This document shows positions 54,573 to 63,254 of a stretch of 64,000 nucleotides of DNA, piece by piece. The DNA comes from Mucilaginibacter_A sp050955045. Lineage in GTDB: Bacteria > Bacteroidota > Bacteroidia > Sphingobacteriales > Sphingobacteriaceae. Under the pieces are notes generated by a model. That model made no database searches. It was not told the DNA's origin and saw only the letters and a program-made list of their open reading frames with translations. Every line of letters starts with the position of its first letter. Position 1 is the first letter of the stretch. A program made the position numbers and the translations under genes. The stretch is from NCBI GenBank assembly GCA_050955045.1, contig JBPBQV010000034.1, forward strand, positions 1 to 64,000, in the 5' to 3' direction.

Positions 54573-57113
54573 ATGTTAACAAAAGGGCAGCAAGTTATCC
54601 GCGCGTGGTACAAAACTAAAAAATGGAAACAGTTTGCTTTTCAGCAAGAAATGGAAGCGGCTTATCTGGCTGGCAATTCCGGTTTGCTCAATGCGCCAAC
54701 CGGAAGCGGTAAAACTTTCGCCCTTTTTTTGCCTTTTCTGGCAGATTATATCAACGCTAATCCAAAAGATTATCAGACTAAAAAAAACAACGGACTTTTA
54801 TTATTGTGGATCACGCCGCTTCGGGCTTTAACAAACGACATTCGCAAAGCGATGCAATCCGTTTGCGATGATTTAGGTTTTCCCTGGACAATTGGCACGC
54901 GTACCGGCGATACGACTACTGCGGAACGAAATGCGCTTCGCAAAAGATTGCCCGAAGTTTTGCTTACTACGCCCGAAAGTTTGCATTTAATGCTCGCCCA
55001 AAAAGATTATCCCAAAACGCTGCAAAACCTGCAAGTTGTGGTAATTGATGAGTGGCACGAACTTTTGGGCACTAAAAGAGGTGTTCAGGTGGAGCTGGGA
55101 TTATCGCGGTTGAAAGGTTTGAAACAGTTGCCGGTTGCGAGTAGCGAGTTGTCGATTTCGAGTGATGACTGGTCGCAAAATCAAAACGCACAACCGAAAA
55201 CAGAAAACCAGCAACTGAAAATATGGGGAATCTCAGCAACGATTGGCAATTTGGATCAGGCTGCAGATGTGTTGTTAGGCGTGGATTTCCCGAAGGAAAA
55301 CATACGGCTGATTCGTTCGGACATTGAAAAAAAGATCACCATAGAATCTGTTATTCCGAAGCAGATTGAACGTTATTCCTGGAGCGGACACATCGGCGTA
55401 AAACTATTGCCGCAGGTGATGGAAATTGTAGCCAAAAGTAATACCACTTTATTATTTTGCAATACGCGCGCGCATGCCGAAATCTGGTATCATGCGATTT
55501 TGGATAAATATCCGGAATACGCCGGAATTATGGCGATGCATCACGGCTCGCTGGATAATGAACTGCGGAAATGGGTAGAACAAGCACTGCACAACGAAAT
55601 GCTGAAACTGGTAGTTTGTACTTCAAGTTTGGATTTAGGTGTAGATTTTCGTCCCGTTGATACTGTAATTCAAATCGGCAGTCCGAAAGGTGTTGCTCGG
55701 TTTATGCAGCGCGCCGGACGAAGCGGCCATCATCCGGGCGCGGTTTCCAAAGCTTATTTTGTGCCTACGCATTCGCTGGAACTGATGGAAGGCGCGGCTT
55801 TAAAAGAAGCGATGCTGGCCGGAATTTACGAAAGTCGCGACCCGGTTTTGCTAGCTTTTGATGTGCTGATGCAATATCTGGTTACGCTTGCTGTTTCTGA
55901 TGGTTTTAGGGCAGATGAGGTTTTTAGGCAGGTAAAAACAGCATATGCTTACGCAGATTTAAGCAGAGAAGAGTTTGGCAGCTTACTTAATTTTATTGTT
56001 TACGGCGGTAAAACGCTATCGCAATACGACGAATTTTTAAAAGTAGAACTGGAAAACGGTTTCTATAAAGTAAATAACCGCCGTGTTGCCATGCGCCACA
56101 GGATGAGCATGGGAACGATTACCAGCGAAGTAAGTTTGCGCGTAAAGTTTCTGAGTGGCGGAAGTTTGGGTACGATTGAAGAAAATTTCATTTCCAAAAT
56201 AAAACCCGGCGATAATTTCTGGTTTGCAGGCCGAAGTTTAGAATTGATCAAGGTGAAAGACATGACCGCTTTCGTCAAAAAATCCAACGTTAAAAAAGGC
56301 ATTATTCCAAGTTGGATGGGCCAGCGAATGCAGCTTTCCTCGCAATATTGTACCATGATCCGTGATAAACTGGATGAAGTAGCGCACGGATTGGAGAAAG
56401 ACGTGGAAATAAAAGCGTTAAAACCACTGTTTGATTTACAATCTGCCGAATCACTTTTGCCGCAAAGCCATCAGTTTTTGATCGAACAATTGGAATCTAA
56501 AGAAGGCCATCATTTGTTTTTTTATCCGTTTGAAGGCCGTTTGGTGCACGAAGGCATGGCTTCGCTCCTTGCCTATCGTTTGGCTTTGATCAAAAGCGCT
56601 ACGTTTTCTATCGCCATGAATGATTACGGTTTTGAACTGCTAACAGATGATTTTATACCGATAAACGAAGCATTAGAAGAAGATCTTTTTACGCAAAATA
56701 ATTTGCTGGACGACATCCAAAAAAGCCTGAACGCAACCGAAATGGCTAAACGCCGTTTCCGCGACATTGCGCACATTGGCGGTTTGGTTTTTACCGGTTA
56801 TCCCGGCCAGCCGGTTAAAGATCGGCATTTGCAGGCTTCTACGTCGCTTTTATTTGATGTTTTTAGTGAGTATGAGCCGGATAATTTGCTCTTGCGACAA
56901 TCTTATAATGAAGCCTTGGCTTATCAACTAGAAGAATTCAGGTTGCGAGCTGCTTTGCTCAGAATCTCGAAACAGGAAATCGTAATTAAAAAAATAAAAC
57001 GGCCAACGCCTTTTGCTTTCCCGATTCTGGTTGATCGTTTACGAGAAAAAATGACGATGGAATCTTTGGAAGAGCGCGTTGCAAAGATGACGATTCAGTA
57101 TGAAAAAGGGTAG
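54573..57113 (+). CDS. Ligase-associated DNA-damage-response DEXH-box helicase (Lhr-like)
   Basis: 846 residues. Walker A APTGSGKT (41-48), motif II VVIDEWHELLG, motif III GISATIGN, motif VI QRAGRSGHHPG, then the Lhr-type winged-helix and C-terminal region. This size and sequence class is the ligase-associated DEXH helicase, usually encoded with an SNM1-like exonuclease, an ATP-dependent DNA ligase and a PdeM-like phosphoesterase; none lies beside it here. Between motifs II and III about 30 residues rich in Ser, Asn and Gln (ASSELSISSDDWSQNQNAQ) look inserted and coincide with a palindrome-flanked DNA segment (55125-55217). Confidence 0.9.
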   Translation: MLTKGQQVIRAWYKTKKWKQFAFQQEMEAAYLAGNSGLLNAPTGSGKTFALFLPFLADYINANPKDYQTKKNNGLLLLWITPLRALTNDIRKAMQSVCDDLGFPWTIGTRTGDTTTAERNALRKRLPEVLLTTPESLHLMLAQKDYPKTLQNLQVVVIDEWHELLGTKRGVQVELGLSRLKGLKQLPVASSELSISSDDWSQNQNAQPKTENQQLKIWGISATIGNLDQAADVLLGVDFPKENIRLIRSDIEKKITIESVIPKQIERYSWSGHIGVKLLPQVMEIVAKSNTTLLFCNTRAHAEIWYHAILDKYPEYAGIMAMHHGSLDNELRKWVEQALHNEMLKLVVCTSSLDLGVDFRPVDTVIQIGSPKGVARFMQRAGRSGHHPGAVSKAYFVPTHSLELMEGAALKEAMLAGIYESRDPVLLAFDVLMQYLVTLAVSDGFRADEVFRQVKTAYAYADLSREEFGSLLNFIVYGGKTLSQYDEFLKVELENGFYKVNNRRVAMRHRMSMGTITSEVSLRVKFLSGGSLGTIEENFISKIKPGDNFWFAGRSLELIKVKDMTAFVKKSNVKKGIIPSWMGQRMQLSSQYCTMIRDKLDEVAHGLEKDVEIKALKPLFDLQSAESLLPQSHQFLIEQLESKEGHHLFFYPFEGRLVHEGMASLLAYRLALIKSATFSIAMNDYGFELLTDDFIPINEALEEDLFTQNNLLDDIQKSLNATEMAKRRFRDIAHIGGLVFTGYPGQPVKDRHLQASTSLLFDVFSEYEPDNLLLRQSYNEALAYQLEEFRLRAALLRISKQEIVIKKIKRPTPFAFPILVDRLREKMTMESLEERVAKMTIQYEKG
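55125..55217. repeat. Palindrome-flanked in-frame insertion in helicase gene
   Basis: CAGTTGCCGGTT (55125-55136) and AACCAGCAACTG (55206-55217) are complementary at 11 of 12 bases and bracket 69 nt with GCGAGT repeats (GTTGCGAGTAGCGAGTTG). The total of 93 nt equals 31 codons, keeping the frame. It looks like a REP-type palindromic element in coding sequence. Confidence 0.55.
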
Positions 57114-57557
57114 GTAAAAGAAGTATTGAGTTTTGTTATTAAGCATTACTACAAGCCGAAATACAATTACTATTTTCATCATTGGCTGGACTTTCATTAT
57201 TGTTATTTTTGAACAATCCTTTTATTTTTTTCCAATTGTATGTAATAGTAATGAAGAACGACATCAATATATAGCATAGAAAATATAATAGTTCCAGGAG
57301 TACAGTTTCTTCCAAAAAAGCTCATTAAATAAATTCTCCAGTATCTTCCAAAAATAGTTACCACAGCAATTATGCCTTATTTTACCGTTACAAAGGAGCT
57401 AAGAGCAATAAGCAGCACCAAAAACAAGAAAACCAGAATGAAAATACTTGTCATTTTATTAGGACTTTGAATGGAAAGATACGTATAAAAACAGCATCTG
57501 TAAACTTGGTTTATTTTTTGCTGATGTAGAAATACTTAAACCTTTAAACAAAAAAAG
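57114..57557. other. Intergenic region with a possible degraded membrane-protein ORF
   Basis: A one-mismatch dispersed motif (57115-57126) follows the helicase stop immediately. On the minus strand, 57264-57139 encodes a 41-residue ORF (MSFFITITYNWKKIKG, ends SACSNA), open without ATG for a further stretch (LLELLYFLCYIL). A second minus-strand fragment, MTSIFILVFLFLVLLI, lies upstream near 57450. These may be remains of a small membrane-protein gene; no family is recognised. A TAAAAACAGCAT copy lies at 57486-57497. Confidence 0.35.
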
Positions 57558-57734
57558 ATGAAAAGAACTTTTGGTGGAATTTTAACTGTAATTGGTATTA
57601 TCGGGATTATTTATGGTGCTTACAGTTTTATACAGCATACAGGCGACAACCGGTCTGTTTGGGTTGCTGTAATTGTAGGTATTATCTTTTTCTTCAGCGG
57701 AATAAGTTTAGTTCGAACTACAAAAGACGTATAA
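57558..57734 (+). CDS. Small two-helix membrane protein
   Basis: 58 residues: MKRTFGGILTVIGIIGII starts a first membrane helix, a short polar loop (QHTGDNRSVW) follows, then a second helix (VAVIVGIIFFFSGISLV) and a basic tail (RTTKDV). An A-rich stretch with AAAGATG precedes the start. The strict membrane topology and the strong terminator right after the stop support a real gene although it is short. Function unknown; similar small proteins of this kind occur in Bacteroidota. Confidence 0.7.
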   Translation: MKRTFGGILTVIGIIGIIYGAYSFIQHTGDNRSVWVAVIVGIIFFFSGISLVRTTKDV

Positions 57735-57773
57735 CAAAGATGCCCTGTAAAAGAATTACAGGGCATCTTTGTT
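57733..57773. terminator. Bidirectional terminator between convergent genes
   Basis: AACAAAGATGCCCTGTAA (57733-57750) pairs perfectly over 18 bp with 57756-57773, loop AAGAA. It overlaps the stop codon of the small membrane protein and abuts that of the NlpC/P60 gene. Confidence 0.88.
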
Positions 57774-58332
57774 AGTTGTTTGAAGCCAATTCGGCGAGCA
57801 ATCGACCGCCATTGTAATAGTAACGTGTCCAATACGGATCAGCCAGATTACTAATCATTACACCTTTACTGGAAGATGCGTGGGCAAAACGGCCATCGCC
57901 AATATAAACGCCAACATGTGTTATCGAGCGGCTATGTATTTTAAAAAAAACCAGATCGCCTTCTTTTAACTCTTCTTTTCCAACCGGGTTGACCATGCTG
58001 AAAATATTCCGACTGTTGTTGCCAATAGCAGTATTGAATACTTTATTATACAATTCAAATGCAAATTTAGAACAGTCGATACCTTTTTTATTGTCTCCGC
58101 CTAAGTGGTAAGGCGTTCCAATCCAGTCATAAACAAATTGAAACAGCTTTACGTTGGAAGTAGCAGACAATGCAACGCCCATAATTTGGGAAAAGTACCC
58201 TTTACTTAAATTATCATCATTATCATCGTCATTATTTTTTTCTGTAGAGGAATTTGGAACAACTTTTGCCACTTGAGCATTAACAGTTACAGTTGTTATT
58301 ACAAATAAAATAATGATTGCTAATTTCTTCAT
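57772..58332 (-). CDS. NlpC/P60 (C40) peptidase, exported
   Basis: 186 residues. Signal peptide (MKKLAIIILFVITTVTVNAQ), an acidic linker (NNDDDNDDN), then the NlpC/P60 domain: Cys87 in GIDCSKFAFEL, His139 in THVGVYIGDGRFAHASS, with the expected third polar residue beyond. It cuts peptide stems of peptidoglycan (gamma-D-Glu-meso-diaminopimelate type bonds) in the periplasm. It is convergent with a small membrane protein gene. Confidence 0.92.
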   Translation of the reverse strand: MKKLAIIILFVITTVTVNAQVAKVVPNSSTEKNNDDDNDDNLSKGYFSQIMGVALSATSNVKLFQFVYDWIGTPYHLGGDNKKGIDCSKFAFELYNKVFNTAIGNNSRNIFSMVNPVGKEELKEGDLVFFKIHSRSITHVGVYIGDGRFAHASSSKGVMISNLADPYWTRYYYNGGRLLAELASNN

Positions 58333-58521
58333 TTAAAAACAATTAGTTAACTATCTAACGAGTTAATTTAATTTACCTGAGAGCACTCTTTTATCAGGAT
58401 TTCAAATTTATACTCTTTCTTTGATATAAAAAAACGAAATTGATAATTATTTCTTTACTATATAATTTATTTAATACGGAAACAAACTGTTTCGTGTTTC
58501 GCTTTTTTGGTAGGATATAAT

Positions 58522-58529
58522 TAGATTTG
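58522..58529 (+). promoter_or_regulatory. Putative -7 box TAGATTTG upstream of pdhA
   Basis: Exact TAnnTTTG match 28 nt ahead of the pdhA ATG. A TTTCG at 58498-58502 lies about 20 nt upstream as a weak -33 candidate. The same octamer stands upstream of the CE2-like esterase gene. Confidence 0.4.
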
Positions 58530-58557
58530 CTGCTCGTAAAATAAAAGAATAAAGTTC

Positions 58558-59553
58558 ATGAGCTCAGTTGCTATTACCAAAGACACGTATTTGATGTGGT
58601 ATGAATCCATGTTACTAATGCGAAAGTTTGAAGAGAAGACAGGACAATTGTACGGACAACAAAAAATTCGTGGATTTTGTCATTTATACATCGGACAAGA
58701 AGCGGTTTTAGCTGGCGCAATGTCTACAATTAAAAAAGGTGACAGCATGATCACTACTTATCGTGATCACGCACATGCTTTGGCATTAGGCACTCCTCCA
58801 AGTGCAATTATGGCTGAAATGTATGGCAAAGCAACTGGTTGCTCTAAAGGAAAAGGTGGTTCTATGCACCTTTTCGATAAAGCAAACTTTTTTTACGGCG
58901 GCCATGCTATCGTAGGTGGCCAAATTCCATTAGGTGCAGGTATTGCTTTTGCAAGCAAATACAGAGGTGAAGATTTTGTAAACCTTTGTTACATGGGTGA
59001 TGGAGCTGTTCGTCAAGGTGCACTAAATGAAACTTTCAACATGGCGATGTTGTGGAAGCTTCCAGTAGTTTTTATTTGCGAAAATAATGGTTATGCAATG
59101 GGAACTTCTGTAGCCCGTACTACGAACATGACTGATATTTACAAAATGGGTTTAGCTTATGATATGCCTTCGGCTCCGGTTGATGGCATGGATCCTGTTG
59201 CAGTACATAATGCAATGGATGAAGCTATCCAACGTGCACGCAATGGTGAAGGACCAACATTCTTAGAAATGCGTACGTATCGTTATAAAGGACACTCGAT
59301 GTCTGATCCGCAGAAATACCGCACTAAAGATGAAGTAGAAAGCTATAAAGCAAAAGACCCGATTGAGGTAGTTAAACAAGCTATTTTGAAAGAGAATTAT
59401 GCTGATGAAGCTTGGATTGAAAGTATTGAAGCCAAAGTGAAAGGTATTGTTGAAGAAGCTGTAAAATTTGCAGAAGAATCTCCTTATCCGGAAGCTTCAG
59501 AGTTATATACTGATGTTTATGTACAAAAGGATTATCCATATATTATGGATTAA
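58558..59553 (+). CDS. pdhA: Pyruvate dehydrogenase E1 component, alpha subunit
   Basis: 331 residues. The thiamine diphosphate-binding block is GDGAVRQGALNETFNMA followed by PVVFICENNGYAMGTS, and the active-site loop region is TYRYKGHSMSDPQKYRTKDEV. FCHLYIGQEAVLAGAM near the N-terminus is typical of the E1-alpha of alpha2beta2 complexes. It decarboxylates pyruvate with the beta subunit, feeding acetyl groups to E2. The E2 gene follows after 59 nt on the same strand; the E1-beta gene is not adjacent, as seen in other Bacteroidota. An exact motif copy lies 12 nt after the stop. Confidence 0.96.
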   Translation: MSSVAITKDTYLMWYESMLLMRKFEEKTGQLYGQQKIRGFCHLYIGQEAVLAGAMSTIKKGDSMITTYRDHAHALALGTPPSAIMAEMYGKATGCSKGKGGSMHLFDKANFFYGGHAIVGGQIPLGAGIAFASKYRGEDFVNLCYMGDGAVRQGALNETFNMAMLWKLPVVFICENNGYAMGTSVARTTNMTDIYKMGLAYDMPSAPVDGMDPVAVHNAMDEAIQRARNGEGPTFLEMRTYRYKGHSMSDPQKYRTKDEVESYKAKDPIEVVKQAILKENYADEAWIESIEAKVKGIVEEAVKFAEESPYPEASELYTDVYVQKDYPYIMD

Positions 59554-59612
59554 TTTTTAGCCGATAAAAGAAGCATTCCTCCTATCAATACAAAAAATTC
59601 CAATTATAATAT

Positions 59613-61307
59613 ATGGCCGAAGTAGTAAAAATGCCAAAAATGAGCGATACCATGACTGAAGGGGTATTGGCTAAATGGCATAAAAAAGTTGGTGATAAAA
59701 TAAAATCAGGTGATTTATTAGCAGAAGTAGAAACTGATAAAGCTACCATGGATTTGGAATCTTACCAGGACGGTACGATTTTATACATCGGTGCCGAAGA
59801 AGGTAAAGCTGTGGCAATTGATGCTGTAATTGCTGTAATTGGAAAAGAAGACGAAGATTATAAAATAGCCTTAGGTACAGAAGGTGGTTCTGCTCCTCAG
59901 TCTGAAACTAAAACTGAACAGCCGAAAGCAGAGGAAAAACCTCCTGCTGCTGTCCCTAAAGTTGATCTTTCCAGTATTCCGGCAACTGTAATCCGGATGC
60001 CGCTGTTAAGTGATACCATGACAGAAGGAACCATTGAAAAATGGAATTTTAAAGTAGGTGATAAAGTAAAAGCAGACGATTCTATTGCTGATGTAGCAAC
60101 TGATAAAGCAACCATGGAAGTGGTTGGTTACGAGGAAGGAACATTACTTTATATTGGCGTAAAAGAAGGCGAAGCTGCACCTGTAAATGGTATTATTGCC
60201 ATTGTAGGTAAAGAAGGAACAGATATTACTCCTTTATTGCAGGATGGCGGAACAAATACGTCATCCGCAGAAACTAAAACTGAAGAAGAAGCAGATAATA
60301 CTCCAGTAAAAGAAGCATCAGCAGAAACAGCAATTGTAGCAGATGACAGTCGTGTAAAAGCGTCTCCGTTAGCTCGTAAAATTGCAAAAGATAAAGGCAT
60401 CAACTTAACAGAAGTCAAAGGAAGTGCAGAAGGTGGCCGTATTGTTAAAAAAGATATAGAAGCTTTTAAACCAGGCGCAAAATCAGCCGGAGCTGTTGCC
60501 ACACCACAATCAGCAGAAATTCCATCTGTAAAAGAAGCTCAAGAAGCCATTGCTACAAGCGCAATAGCTAAAGAAGGCATGGCCAAAGCGCAAGGTACAA
60601 TTACACTTTCTCCATATATCGGCGAAGAGAAATTCACCGAGAAACCGGTTACGCAAATGCGCAAAGTTATTGCGAAACGTTTGGCCGAAAGCTTGTTTAC
60701 CGCACCGCATTTCTTTGTTACAGTTTCTATTGATATGGACGCAGCAATGCTTGCCCGTACCAAAATGAACGAGGTTTCGCCAGTTAAAATCTCCTTTAAT
60801 GATTTGGTAGTTAAAGCTTGTGCATCTGCTTTAAAACAACATCCTGCCATTAATTCTTCTTGGTTAGGTGATAAAATTCGTTACAATGAGCATGTAAATA
60901 TTGGTATCGCGGTAGCTGTTGATGAAGGTTTATTGGTTCCGGTTGTGCGTTTTGCGGATGGAAAATCATTAAGCCGTATCTCTGCTGAAGTGAAAGACTT
61001 CGCCAAAAAAGCAAAAGATAAAAAATTACAGCCATCGGACTGGGAAGGTTCTACTTTTACTATTTCTAACTTAGGTATGTTTGGAGTGGATGATTTTACC
61101 GCGATCATCAATCCGCCTGATTCTTGTATTCTGGCTGTTGCTGGTATTCAACAAGTTCCTGTTGTTAAAAACGGTGCTGTTGTTCCGGGAAATGTGATGA
61201 AAGTAACATTAAGTGCAGATCACCGGGTAGTAGATGGTGCTACAGCTGCTGCTTTCCTAAACACCGTAAAATCACTGTTAGAAGAACCGGTTAGATTGCT
61301 GATTTAA
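59613..61307 (+). CDS. pdhC: Pyruvate dehydrogenase E2, dihydrolipoamide acetyltransferase
   Basis: 564 residues. Two lipoyl domains carry the modified lysines K43 (ETDKATMDLES) and K165 (ATDKATMEVVG), each ending a YIGxxEG stretch. Ala/Pro/Glu-rich linkers separate them from a peripheral-subunit-binding domain (about 249-285, SPLARKIAKDKGINL) and the catalytic domain with H537 and D541 (DHRVVDG). It passes the acetyl group to CoA at the core of the complex. The linker after the second lipoyl domain contains an exact dispersed motif (60307-60318, VKEAS) and a near copy (60529, VKEAQ). A terminator follows. Confidence 0.96.
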   Translation: MAEVVKMPKMSDTMTEGVLAKWHKKVGDKIKSGDLLAEVETDKATMDLESYQDGTILYIGAEEGKAVAIDAVIAVIGKEDEDYKIALGTEGGSAPQSETKTEQPKAEEKPPAAVPKVDLSSIPATVIRMPLLSDTMTEGTIEKWNFKVGDKVKADDSIADVATDKATMEVVGYEEGTLLYIGVKEGEAAPVNGIIAIVGKEGTDITPLLQDGGTNTSSAETKTEEEADNTPVKEASAETAIVADDSRVKASPLARKIAKDKGINLTEVKGSAEGGRIVKKDIEAFKPGAKSAGAVATPQSAEIPSVKEAQEAIATSAIAKEGMAKAQGTITLSPYIGEEKFTEKPVTQMRKVIAKRLAESLFTAPHFFVTVSIDMDAAMLARTKMNEVSPVKISFNDLVVKACASALKQHPAINSSWLGDKIRYNEHVNIGIAVAVDEGLLVPVVRFADGKSLSRISAEVKDFAKKAKDKKLQPSDWEGSTFTISNLGMFGVDDFTAIINPPDSCILAVAGIQQVPVVKNGAVVPGNVMKVTLSADHRVVDGATAAAFLNTVKSLLEEPVRLLI

Positions 61308-61330
61308 ACGAATACTTCTTTTATCGATAT

Positions 61331-61366
61331 AAAATCCTGTTAATTTAATTTAGCAGGATTTTTTTT
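61331..61366 (+). terminator. Intrinsic terminator after pdhC
   Basis: AAAATCCTG (61331-61339) pairs with CAGGATTTT (61354-61362), followed by a T-run. A one-mismatch motif copy (61312-61323) lies between the stop codon and the hairpin. Confidence 0.85.
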
Positions 61367-61409
61367 GTTATAATCTTTGATGTTCCGGTTAAAACACTAT
61401 TTTACCTGC

Positions 61410-63191
61410 ATGAAAAAAGTAGGATTGATATTTGCTGCGCTCGGTTTACTTTTAATGAGTTGCCAAAATAAACTCGGAACATCTTCCGTAGAAAAAAGTA
61501 AGGATTTGGCGGCGTTTTTTGATCAGTATTATGAAAACCGGTTAAAATTATATCCGCTGGAAGCCACTTATGCTGGTGATAACCGCTACAACGATCAATT
61601 ACCAAATGATGGTTCTACTGAATTCCTCCAAAAAGCAAAAACTTTTTATGCGGATCATTTGCAAAAAATAAAACAGTTTAAACGCGAAGACCTGAACGAA
61701 AAAGACCAGCTTTCTTACGATATTTTTACTTATGAAATGCAAATTGCACTGGAAGGATTTAACTATCATTTTGAGTATCTGCCTTTTAATCAGATGTTTG
61801 CCTTACCGCTTACGATTGGACAATTAGGTTCTGGAGCAGGTGCACAACCGTTTAAAACTGTTCAGGATTATCAAAACTGGTTAAAACGTTTACAGGCGTT
61901 TAGCATTTGGAGCAATACGGCAATTGAAAATTTTCAAAAAGGCATACAAGCAGGTTTTGTTTTGCCAAAGGCTTTAGTGGTTAAAATGATTCCGCAAATG
62001 CGTGCGATGGAAGTTACTGATCCTACTAAAAGTTTATTTTACAGACCGATAAACAATTTCCCGAAATCATTTTCGGATACCGAAAAAAGTACGCTAAAAG
62101 AAGCATATCAAAAAGCTGTTATGCAGGTTGTTGTACCTACATACAAAAAGCTGGGCGATTATCTGCAAAAACAATATTTGCCACATACACGCAACACTTC
62201 CGGTTATTCGGGCATGACTAACGGTAAAGCCATGTATACATATCTCGTGAAACAACAAACTACAACAGATAAAACGCCGGAAGAAATTTACCAATTAGGT
62301 TTAAGTGAAGTAAAACACATCCGCACCAAAATGGATAGCATTAAAAACAGCGTTAGTTTTAAAGGTGATTTGAAAGCGTTTTTCGAATACATGAAAAATG
62401 ATCCGAAGTTTATGCCATATAAAACGCCGCAACAGGTGTTGGCTGCTTTTGAAAACATCCACCAACGGATGGAGCCAAACTTGAAAAAGATGTTTAATCA
62501 CGTTCCGAAGACACCTTTTGAAATCCGGCAAACAGAAGCTTTCCGGGCTGCTTCGGCTAGCGCAGAATATAACCAAGGTTCAGCAGATGGGTCTCGTCCG
62601 GGTATTTTTTATGTGCCAATTTTGGATGCAACAAAGTTTAATACCACTTCCGGAATGGAATCTTTGTTTTTGCATGAAGCAATTCCTGGCCATCATTATC
62701 AAATTTCTTTAACGCAGGAAAATACCTCTTTGCCTAAATTCCGCCGTTTTGGTGGAGACAATGCTTATGTGGAAGGCTGGGCTTTATACTGTGAATCTTT
62801 AGGAAAAGAATTAGGACTTTATACCGATCCGTACCAGTATATGGGTGCTTTGGGCGATGAAATGCACCGCGCCGTGCGTTTGGTAGTTGATGTTGCAATT
62901 CATACAAAAGGCATGACGCGTGAACAGGCCATTAAATACATGATGGATAATGAAGCTATTAGTGAACAAGGCGCAACAGCAGAAATTGAACGTTATATGG
63001 CAATTGCTGGTCAGGCTTTAGGTTACAAAATTGGTGCTTTAAAAATCCGCGAATTGCGCACCAGATACGAAAAACAGTTGGGTGGTAAATTTAATCTGGC
63101 CGAATTTCATGACCAGGTTTTGAAAGATGGTTCTATGCCTTTAGCTGTTTTTGAAAAGAAAATGGATAGCTGGGCAGCCACACAAAAATAA
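61410..63191 (+). CDS. DUF885-family lipoprotein, putative metallopeptidase
   Basis: 593 residues from the ATG at 61410 (MKKVGLIFAALGLLLMSC, lipobox Cys at 18); the frame from 61377 adds 11 residues. The body is all-helical and matches DUF885: YENRLKLYPLEATYAGD near the N-terminus, the metal-binding-like HEAIPGHHYQ helix, EGWALYCESLG and the C-terminal MDNEAISEQGATAEIERYM. Similar proteins are thought to be zinc carboxypeptidase-like enzymes, but activity is largely unproven. An exact motif copy is in codons LKEAY (62095-62106). Confidence 0.88.
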   Translation: MKKVGLIFAALGLLLMSCQNKLGTSSVEKSKDLAAFFDQYYENRLKLYPLEATYAGDNRYNDQLPNDGSTEFLQKAKTFYADHLQKIKQFKREDLNEKDQLSYDIFTYEMQIALEGFNYHFEYLPFNQMFALPLTIGQLGSGAGAQPFKTVQDYQNWLKRLQAFSIWSNTAIENFQKGIQAGFVLPKALVVKMIPQMRAMEVTDPTKSLFYRPINNFPKSFSDTEKSTLKEAYQKAVMQVVVPTYKKLGDYLQKQYLPHTRNTSGYSGMTNGKAMYTYLVKQQTTTDKTPEEIYQLGLSEVKHIRTKMDSIKNSVSFKGDLKAFFEYMKNDPKFMPYKTPQQVLAAFENIHQRMEPNLKKMFNHVPKTPFEIRQTEAFRAASASAEYNQGSADGSRPGIFYVPILDATKFNTTSGMESLFLHEAIPGHHYQISLTQENTSLPKFRRFGGDNAYVEGWALYCESLGKELGLYTDPYQYMGALGDEMHRAVRLVVDVAIHTKGMTREQAIKYMMDNEAISEQGATAEIERYMAIAGQALGYKIGALKIRELRTRYEKQLGGKFNLAEFHDQVLKDGSMPLAVFEKKMDSWAATQK

Positions 63192-63196
63192 AGTGC

Positions 63197-63237
63197 ATAA
63201 AAGAAGCATCAGGTTTTTAGGCTGATGCTTCTTTTAT
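63197..63237. terminator. Terminator built from an inverted motif pair
   Basis: ATAAAAGAAGCATCAG (63197-63212) pairs perfectly with 63222-63237 around the 9-nt loop GTTTTTAGG. Each arm holds an exact 12-bp motif. It lies between convergent genes, 6 nt after the DUF885 stop, and copies the layout of 43762-43802. Confidence 0.82.
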
Positions 63238-63254
63238 CACACAAAAATTATGGT

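Larger units (their letters stand above)
37288..57497. repeat. Sister motif TAAAAACAGCAT, six exact copies
   Basis: Exact copies start at 37288, 43078, 51477, 55933 and 57486 on the plus strand and 49903 (as ATGCTGTTTTTA) on the other. It differs from TAAAAGAAGCAT only at the two central positions. A further form, TAAAAAGAGCAT, occurs on the minus strand at 14418-14429. The copies lie in genes (lpxH-like, anmK, helicase) and in gaps, often near gene starts. The span covers first to last copy, not a continuous repeat. Confidence 0.75.

Noticed and set aside
60149..60850. Minus-strand ORFs opposite the E2 gene
   Set aside because: They mirror the alanine/lysine-rich linkers of E2 and show no family features.
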